Origin: Actinomycetes bacterium
GTDB lineage: Bacteria > Actinomycetota > Acidimicrobiia > Acidimicrobiales > Palsa-688
Length of the DNA: 5,837 nt
Direction of reading: 5' to 3'
Assembly: GCA_021816565.1 (NCBI GenBank)
Contig: JAKAXN010000304.1
Coordinates: forward strand, 1-5,837
Positions 1-4,389 of the stretch are shown here, one piece after another. A program made the position numbers and the translations under genes. The notes under the pieces are model-generated. The model had not been told where the DNA came from and searched no databases. It was given only the letters and a program-made list of their open reading frames with translations. Position 1 is the stretch's first letter. Each line of letters opens with the position of its first letter.

Positions 1-697
1 AGACCCCCGCCACGGGCGTCCGCCGCCCGTGCACCGCGAACAGCACCCGCTCGGCGATCTCGACGGCGTGGTCGGCCAGCCGGTCGAAGGCCCGGCTGGT
101 GAGGCCCAGATCGAGGGCCACGTCGACGGGCACGTCGGTGAGAGCCAGCAGGGCACTGAAGAACTCGACCTGGACCACTCTGGTGGCCACCGCCTCGGAG
201 AGCACCCCGGCGGCCAGTTCGCTGTCCAGCGTCGACCAGGACGCGTCCGCCAGGTGCATGAGGGCGGTGGTCCGCCCGCCCGCCGCGGCGATGCGCTCCC
301 GGAGCCCCGGATAGGTCAGCCGTCCGGCTGACCCGGCCCGCTTCGACAGCGTCAGGGCCAGCCCCACGCACAGCAGCGACAGCTGCGTCACGTCCCGGGA
401 GGCGAGTATCACCCGCAGGTCGCGCGCCACGGGAGCCTCGAGAGCCAGGAGGCTGATGACCTCGTCGTCGACCTCGGCGGCCACCGCGGCGATGTCCTCG
501 GCCCGGTCCGCCATCCCCGCCACCAGCGTGGGGTCGCCGCCGAGAAACACCTCCACCGCCTGCTCCGCCCCGGATATGGCACAGCGCAGGACAGAAAGCG
601 ACCGTTCCCTGAGCTCGGCGATGCGGTCGTGGTAGGCGCGGCGCAGCTCTTTGAGCTCGGCATCCCCGTTGAGCGGTTCCAATAACTCCACCCGCAC
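1..697 (-). CDS. phoU: PhoU/PhoY-family phosphate regulatory protein, 3' end cut by window edge
   Basis: PhoU proteins are cytoplasmic helical-bundle regulators that link the Pst phosphate transporter to the PhoR-type sensor kinase and restrain phosphate-starvation signalling. The visible 232 residues cover almost a whole two-domain PhoU. Residues 18-30 (LRRAYHDRIAELR) match the family N-terminus, for example the AYHEQL start of mycobacterial PhoY. Residues 83-95 carry the typical LLALEAPVARDLR, and residues 205-219 the C-terminal FDRLADHAVEIAERV helix motif. The frame has no stop before the window edge, so only a short tail should be missing. The start is uncertain: GTG at 697 is chosen because a TAATGT -10-like element lies just upstream (733-738) and the family begins near residue 18. 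In-frame ATG 736, GTG 691 and TTG 682 are alternatives. It is divergent from the exporter operon, and no pst genes are visible. Several acidic motif residues are absent (see findings). Family assignment is firm; a role with Pst is inferred. Confidence 0.85.
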   Translation of the reverse strand, partial: MRVELLEPLNGDAELKELRRAYHDRIAELRERSLSVLRCAISGAEQAVEVFLGGDPTLVAGMADRAEDIAAVAAEVDDEVISLLALEAPVARDLRVILASRDVTQLSLLCVGLALTLSKRAGSAGRLTYPGLRERIAAAGGRTTALMHLADASWSTLDSELAAGVLSEAVATRVVQVEFFSALLALTDVPVDVALDLGLTSRAFDRLADHAVEIAERVLFAVHGRRTPVAGV

Positions 698-779
698 CGT
701 AGTCTTGGCCCCTGTGGCCCCGACGGAGACGCACATTACCCCAATCGCCCCGCCGGCCGACGGTTCCGGCCCGACGGAG
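698..779. promoter_or_regulatory. Divergent phoU / ABC exporter control region
   Basis: This short region separates the divergent phoU and ABC ATPase genes, so it should hold promoters for both. On the minus strand, TAATGT (738 down to 733) fits the actinobacterial -10 pattern TANNNT and would start transcription near 726, giving phoU a leader of about 30 bases to GTG 697. No good -35 hexamer is seen. The word CCGACGG occurs at 720-726, 757-763 and 771-777, and the longer CCCGACGGAGA at 719-729 and 770-780. These could be operator half-sites or chance in GC-rich DNA. No convincing plus-strand promoter was found. If phoU starts at ATG 736, part of this region is coding. Confidence 0.3.
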
Positions 780-1718
780 ATGATCAGGACAGTCGGCCTC
801 ACCAAGGTCTACCCGCAAGCCGATTTCAAGGCGGTCGACGGCCTGGACCTGACCGTCCGGTCCGGGGAGATATTCGGGCTGCTCGGGCCCAACGGCGCGG
901 GCAAGACCACCACGGCCGGGATGCTCACCACCCGGGTGATCCCCACGTCGGGATCCGCCTTCGTCGGCGGCATCGACGTGGTGGCCCACCCGGCCCTGGC
1001 CAAGCAGCTGATCGGGGTGGTGTCCCAGCAGAACACCCTGGACCGCCAGCTGACGGTGTGGGAGAACCTGTACTTCCACGGCCGGCTGTTCGCCATGTCG
1101 GCCCGGGACAGCCGCGAGCAGGCCGACCGCCTCCTCGAGCAGTTCCGCCTGACCAAGTGGGCCGGGGCGTCGGTGTACGCCCTGTCGGGGGGCATGGCCC
1201 AGCGGCTGATGGTGGCCCGCTCCATCGCCCACCGGCCGGCGGTGCTGTTCCTCGACGAGCCCACCGCGGGCCTGGACCCCCAGAGCCGCCTGTCCCTGTG
1301 GGAGACCCTCACGGACCTCAACCGGGACGGCCAGACCATCCTGCTCACGACCCACTACATGGAAGAGGCCGACCAGCTCTGCGACCGGGTGGCCATCATG
1401 GACCACGGCCGGATACTCGCCCTGGACACCCCGGCCGGGTTGAAGGAGACGGTGGGCGCGGACACCATCGTCACGGTCCGCTCGACCGGTTCCGACCAGG
1501 ACCTGGTACGGGTGTTCGAGCACGGCCTGGCCGAGGCCAGCCGGGTGCGGGCCACCGAATCGGGGGTGGAGATACAGGTTCGGGGCATCGGTGGGCTGCT
1601 GCCACGGGTGGTGGCGGTGGCCGAGGCCGCCGGCGTGGAGCTGGCCGACCTGTCGGTGGCCGAGCCCACCCTGGAGACTGTGTTCATCAACCTGACCGGC
1701 AAGGAGCTGAGGGACTGA
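780..1718 (+). CDS. DrrA-type ABC transporter ATP-binding protein
   Basis: This is the ATPase of a two-component ABC-2 exporter of the daunorubicin-resistance (DrrA) type; it should power export by the membrane partner encoded next. From the ATG at 780 it has 312 residues, normal for the family. All nucleotide-binding motifs are present: Walker A GPNGAGKT (36-43), Q-loop Q83 or Q84, signature LSGGM (135-139, with M replacing the usual Q), Walker B VLFLDE (155-160), D-loop GLDP (164-167) and switch H192 in TTHYMEEAD. The C-terminal extension ends with EPTLETVFINLTGKE, the DrrA-family tail. The frame stays open upstream to ATG 651, but those 43 extra residues would lie antisense to phoU and precede the normal family N-terminus (MIRTVGLTKVY), so 780 is preferred. 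GGAG directly abuts this ATG, which is too close for a normal ribosome site. Substrate unknown; could be a drug, lipid or polysaccharide. Confidence 0.93.
   Translation: MIRTVGLTKVYPQADFKAVDGLDLTVRSGEIFGLLGPNGAGKTTTAGMLTTRVIPTSGSAFVGGIDVVAHPALAKQLIGVVSQQNTLDRQLTVWENLYFHGRLFAMSARDSREQADRLLEQFRLTKWAGASVYALSGGMAQRLMVARSIAHRPAVLFLDEPTAGLDPQSRLSLWETLTDLNRDGQTILLTTHYMEEADQLCDRVAIMDHGRILALDTPAGLKETVGADTIVTVRSTGSDQDLVRVFEHGLAEASRVRATESGVEIQVRGIGGLLPRVVAVAEAAGVELADLSVAEPTLETVFINLTGKELRD
1701..1706 (+). promoter_or_regulatory. Shine-Dalgarno site of the permease gene
   Basis: AAGGAG lies inside the last codons of the ATPase gene, 11 bases before the permease ATG at 1718. With the one-base overlap of stop and start (TGATG), it supports translational coupling of the two exporter subunits and fixes the permease start. 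Confidence 0.6.
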
Positions 1719-2572
1719 TGGCCGGAGCCACGCTGATCTCCACCCGCCCGCTGCGCTCGGCCGCCGCGGCCAGCCGGACGGCTTTCGGGGCCCTGCTGCT
1801 GAGGGACCTGGCGGTGCTGCGCAAGCACGCCCTGGAGTTCGTCCTGCGCACGCTCATCCAACCCTTCCTGCTGGTATTCGTGTTCCTCTACGTGTTCCCC
1901 GAGATCGGGCAGTCGGTCGGCGGCGGCCGGGGGGCGGCCTCGTTCGCCACCGTGCTGGTGCCGGGTGTGGTGGGCATCTCCGTGATGTTCCAGGGGGTCC
2001 AGTCAGTGGCCCTGACGCTGGCTCAGGAGTTCGGCTTCACCCGGGAGATCGAGGACCGGGTGCAGGCGCCGTGCCCGGTGTGGCTGGTGGCGGTCACCAA
2101 GGTCGTGTCCGGGGTCATCCAGGGGCTCCTGGCCGCGGCCATCGTGTTCCCCATCGCCGCCGTCATCCACGCCGGCGGCGTCCACCCGGTGTTCGACGTC
2201 AAGTGGTGGGTGGTGGTGACGCTGGTGCCGCTGACCTGCGTGGCCTTCAGCTCCCTCGGCCTGCTGCTGGGGTGCTCGTTCGAACCGCGCAACATCGGCT
2301 TGATGTTCGGCTTCATCGTCTTGCCGATCACGTTCCTGGGCGGCACCTACTACCAGTGGACCCGGCTGTCCTCGGTGAAGGTCGGCGGCTTCCCGTGGCT
2401 GCAGACCCTCGTGTGCGTGAACCCGCTCATCTACGTCAACGAGGGGATGCGCGCCGCCTTCACCGACATCCCGCACATGCACCTCTATGTCATCTATCCC
2501 GTGCTGGTCGGCTTCTGCGCCCTGTTCCTGACCCTCGGGATACGGGCTTTCCGGGGCCGGGTCCTGTCGTAG
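1718..2572 (+). CDS. DrrB-type ABC-2 transporter permease
   Basis: This is the membrane subunit of the exporter, 284 residues, in the inner membrane. Six hydrophobic segments are visible at about residues 43-61, 78-100, 123-150, 163-187, 192-209 and 256-275, the ABC-2 permease layout. The N-terminal 40 residues are cytoplasmic in character and basic (LLLRDLAVLRKHALE). After segment 2 comes the cytoplasmic coupling stretch FTREIEDRVQAPCPVWLVAVTK, equivalent to the ER/E-rich loop of DrrB proteins. The motif CVNPLIYVNEGMRAAF (233-248) matches the conserved NP-x-Y-x-x-(D/E)-x-x-R of this family. The start codon shares one base with the ATPase stop, so the two should be made in equal amounts and act as a 2+2 complex. 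The frame is open further upstream to about 1058, but there it is a shadow of the ATPase gene. The transported molecule cannot be told from sequence. Confidence 0.92.
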   Translation: MAGATLISTRPLRSAAAASRTAFGALLLRDLAVLRKHALEFVLRTLIQPFLLVFVFLYVFPEIGQSVGGGRGAASFATVLVPGVVGISVMFQGVQSVALTLAQEFGFTREIEDRVQAPCPVWLVAVTKVVSGVIQGLLAAAIVFPIAAVIHAGGVHPVFDVKWWVVVTLVPLTCVAFSSLGLLLGCSFEPRNIGLMFGFIVLPITFLGGTYYQWTRLSSVKVGGFPWLQTLVCVNPLIYVNEGMRAAFTDIPHMHLYVIYPVLVGFCALFLTLGIRAFRGRVLS

Positions 2573-2612
2573 GGCCCGCTTGGGGAGTCGGCCCGGCGGG
2601 TACCTACACCGG

Positions 2613-3626
2613 GTGCGCACAGCTGCCCTTCCCCAGGCTCGAGGCGAGCTGACCGACCACCTCCTGGGGCGGCTGCGGAGACCGGCCCACGACATCGGCT
2701 CCGGGGCCCACCGCCTGGTCGACACCGCCGGCGAGGACGACCTGCACCTGGCCCTGTACTGCATGTACGAGCTGCACTACCGGGGATTCGACCGGGTCGA
2801 CGACCGCTGGGAGTGGCAGCCCTCGCTGCTCGCCGTGCGCGACCGGGCGGAGCGCCGATTCGAGGCCGAGCTGCGGTCCTCGGTCGGCCCGCTGCGGGTC
2901 GGGCCGGCCGAGGCGGTCCGGGCCCTGTGGGAGATGGCCGGGGGCGACGGCGGCCCGTCCCTGTCGGGGTGGATGGCGGCGCAGGGCAGCCTCGAGCAGC
3001 TGCGCGAGCTGTTCGTGCACCGCTCCGCCTACCAGCTGAAGGAGGCCGACCCCCACACCTGGGGCATCCCCCGCCTGTCGGGTCGGGCCAAGGCCGTCAT
3101 GAGCGCCATCCAGTCCGACGAGTACGGCGGAGGCCGGGACCTCGACATGCACGCCACCCTGTTCGCCCGGACCATGGCCGACGCCGGGCTGGACGCCACG
3201 CCCAACGCCTACCTCGACTTCATCCCCGGCTTCACGCTGGCCACCACCAACCTCATCTCCATGCTGGGGCTGCACCGCCGTCTGCGGGGCGCCCTGGTCG
3301 GGCACCTGGCGATGTTCGAGATGACGTCCATCGGGCCGATGAGCCGTTACTCGCAGGCGATCCGCCGGCTGGGTCTGCCAGCCGGCGCCCGCCGCTTCTT
3401 CGACGTGCACGTGGAGGCCGACCGGGTGCACCAGCACCTGGCCAGCGAAGGGATGGTCGCCGGGCTGCTCGACGAGGAGCCCGAGCTGGCCCCCGAGGTG
3501 GTCTTCGGGGCCCGGTGCCTGCAGGAGGTCGAGCAGCGCTTCACCGCCGAGCTGCTCTCGCGCTGGGAGCGGGGTCGCAGCTCACTGCACCACGGGTCCC
3601 GCCCGGCGGGGCAGCCCGCCGCCTAA
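2613..3626 (+). CDS. Heme-oxygenase-like (HDO) iron-containing redox enzyme family protein
   Basis: I recognise this as an actinobacterial 'iron-containing redox enzyme' of the heme-oxygenase-like superfamily, whose characterised relatives (UndA, CADD) use a dinuclear non-heme metal centre with O2. The protein has 337 residues from GTG 2613. Conserved blocks in order are: ALPQARGEL near the N-terminus (5-13), LYCMYELHYRGF (48-59), RSAYQLKEADPHTW (137-150), DEYGGG with a following MHATLF (169-184), GHLAMFEMTSIGP (230-242) and FFDVHVEADRVHQHLA (262-277). Candidate metal ligands are E144, H148, E170, H180, H266, D270 and H273; this is inferred by analogy, not by structure. The frame is open from TTG 2580, but family proteins usually start just before the ALPxxRG block, so GTG 2613 is preferred although its ribosome site is weak. 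It follows the permease by 40 bases and is probably cotranscribed. Substrate and reaction are unknown; the stop overlaps the convergent hydrolase stop. Confidence 0.82.
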   Translation: MRTAALPQARGELTDHLLGRLRRPAHDIGSGAHRLVDTAGEDDLHLALYCMYELHYRGFDRVDDRWEWQPSLLAVRDRAERRFEAELRSSVGPLRVGPAEAVRALWEMAGGDGGPSLSGWMAAQGSLEQLRELFVHRSAYQLKEADPHTWGIPRLSGRAKAVMSAIQSDEYGGGRDLDMHATLFARTMADAGLDATPNAYLDFIPGFTLATTNLISMLGLHRRLRGALVGHLAMFEMTSIGPMSRYSQAIRRLGLPAGARRFFDVHVEADRVHQHLASEGMVAGLLDEEPELAPEVVFGARCLQEVEQRFTAELLSRWERGRSSLHHGSRPAGQPAA

Positions 3627-3640
3627 CCCAACCGGCGGGC
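3604..3640. terminator. Inverted-repeat cluster over convergent gene ends, possible bidirectional terminator
   Basis: Two GC-rich hairpins compete here. One pairs CGGCGGG (3604-3610) with CCCGCCG (3615-3621) over a four-base loop. The other pairs GCCCGCCG (3614-3621) with CGGCGGGC (3633-3640) over an 11-base loop that contains both stop codons of the convergent genes. Both stems are perfect. No T-tract follows on either strand, so a classic intrinsic terminator is not shown. Its position at the only convergent junction suggests a terminator or RNA-end stabiliser for both transcripts. Confidence 0.4.
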
Positions 3641-4336
3641 CAGGAAGTCCAGGGTCCGGGGCCAGGCCTCGGCGGCGGCCGCCGCGTCATAGAGGGAGGG
3701 GGCGTCCTCGTTGCTGAACGCGTGGCCGGCGTCGTAGCGGTGGAACTCCACCCCGGGCCGGTCCGCCACCGCGGCCTCCACCTCGGCGATCTTCTCGGCC
3801 GGGATGTAGGGGTCGTGCTCGCCGTAGTGGAACAGAGCCGGGCAGCGCAGGTCGTCGACCCGGCCCAGCATGTCGTTGATGGCCGACCCGTAGTAGCACA
3901 CCACGGCGTCGAGGCCCCGGCCGTCCACCCGGCTGGTGGTGGCCGCCGCGAAGGCCAGTCCCCCGCCCAGGCAGAAACCCACCGCCCCGGCCCGCCCGGT
4001 GCACTCCTGCATGCCCAGCAGGTGGGAGTGCGCGGCGTTGATGTCCTGCTCCGCCAGCCCGAAGTCCATCTTCTGCACCATCGCCATGGACTGCGCCATT
4101 CCCGACTCGTCATTGCACTCGAACCGGCGCTCGATGCGCCAGAACATGTCGGGCACCAGCACCACGTAGCCGGCGTCGGCCAGGCGCCCGGCCAGGGTCC
4201 GCATGTTGTCGTTGATCCCGAAGATCTCCTGGAACAGGAGCACGCCGGGGCCCCGTCCCCCCTCGGGGATGGCGCAGTAGGCGTCGAAGTGGTCGTCGCC
4301 GGAGGGAACCGACTCGTAGCGGCGGGAAGCGGCCAT
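3623..4336 (-). CDS. Dienelactone hydrolase family protein (alpha/beta hydrolase)
   Basis: This is a 237-residue alpha/beta hydrolase of the dienelactone hydrolase (carboxymethylenebutenolidase) family, cytoplasmic with no signal peptide. Enzymes of this family open lactone or ester bonds, classically of dienelactone in chlorocatechol breakdown, but many genomic members have other or unknown substrates. The catalytic set is complete: nucleophile C122 in GFCLGG, D175 in GEHDPYIP and H205 in DAGHAF; E37 in FQEIFG matches the glutamate that activates the cysteine in Pseudomonas DLH. Length is normal for the family. The ATG at 4336 gives the expected N-terminus (GDDHFDAYCAIPEG, then GPGVLLFQEIFG). 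No Shine-Dalgarno sits at proper distance, but TACATT lies six bases before the ATG, suggesting a leaderless transcript. It lies 53 bases after hpnR on the same strand, and its stop overlaps the HDO stop by four bases. No aromatic-degradation genes are nearby, so the true substrate is open. Confidence 0.9.
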   Translation of the reverse strand: MAASRRYESVPSGDDHFDAYCAIPEGGRGPGVLLFQEIFGINDNMRTLAGRLADAGYVVLVPDMFWRIERRFECNDESGMAQSMAMVQKMDFGLAEQDINAAHSHLLGMQECTGRAGAVGFCLGGGLAFAAATTSRVDGRGLDAVVCYYGSAINDMLGRVDDLRCPALFHYGEHDPYIPAEKIAEVEAAVADRPGVEFHRYDAGHAFSNEDAPSLYDAAAAAEAWPRTLDFLARRLG

Positions 4337-4342
4337 GGCCGG

Positions 4343-4348
4343 AATGTA
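4343..4348 (-). promoter_or_regulatory. Candidate -10 element of a leaderless promoter for the hydrolase gene
   Basis: Read on the minus strand, TACATT fits TANNNT and ends six bases before the hydrolase ATG at 4336, so transcription would start at or beside the start codon. There is no Shine-Dalgarno at normal distance; the nearest GGGAG lies 17 bases upstream. No clear -35 element is visible. Leaderless genes with this spacing are common in actinobacteria. Confidence 0.35.
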
Positions 4349-4357
4349 GCGGACTCC

Positions 4358-4373
4358 CGACCGATACCGGTCG
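4358..4373. repeat. Perfect inverted repeat between hpnR and the hydrolase gene
   Basis: CGACCG (4358-4363) and CGGTCG (4368-4373) form a perfect six-base stem with loop ATAC, inside the 53-base gap after hpnR and just upstream of the candidate hydrolase promoter. It could be a weak hairpin at the hpnR transcript end or a small operator. No T-tract follows. Confidence 0.3.
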
Positions 4374-4389
4374 CCGCTCCCGGTGGGGG

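Noticed and set aside
409..663. Minus-strand frame starting ATG 663 within phoU
   Set aside because: It is the wrong frame of the phoU gene; the frame two bases over gives the clear PhoU motifs.
1058..1717. Upstream extension of the permease frame into the ATPase gene
   Set aside because: The extension is a Gly/Pro/Arg-rich shadow of the ATPase. The real start is the ATG at 1718, which has an AAGGAG site and a stop-start overlap.
2580..2612. TTG start at 2580 for the HDO gene
   Set aside because: It would add MGSRPGGYLHR, which is not like the family N-terminus; GTG 2613 places the conserved ALPQARG block at the usual position. Not fully excluded.
2003..2764. Minus-strand open frame of 253 codons over the permease end and HDO start
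   Set aside because: Antisense to two genes, composition rich in Arg, Gln, His and Asp, no domain and no plausible start context.
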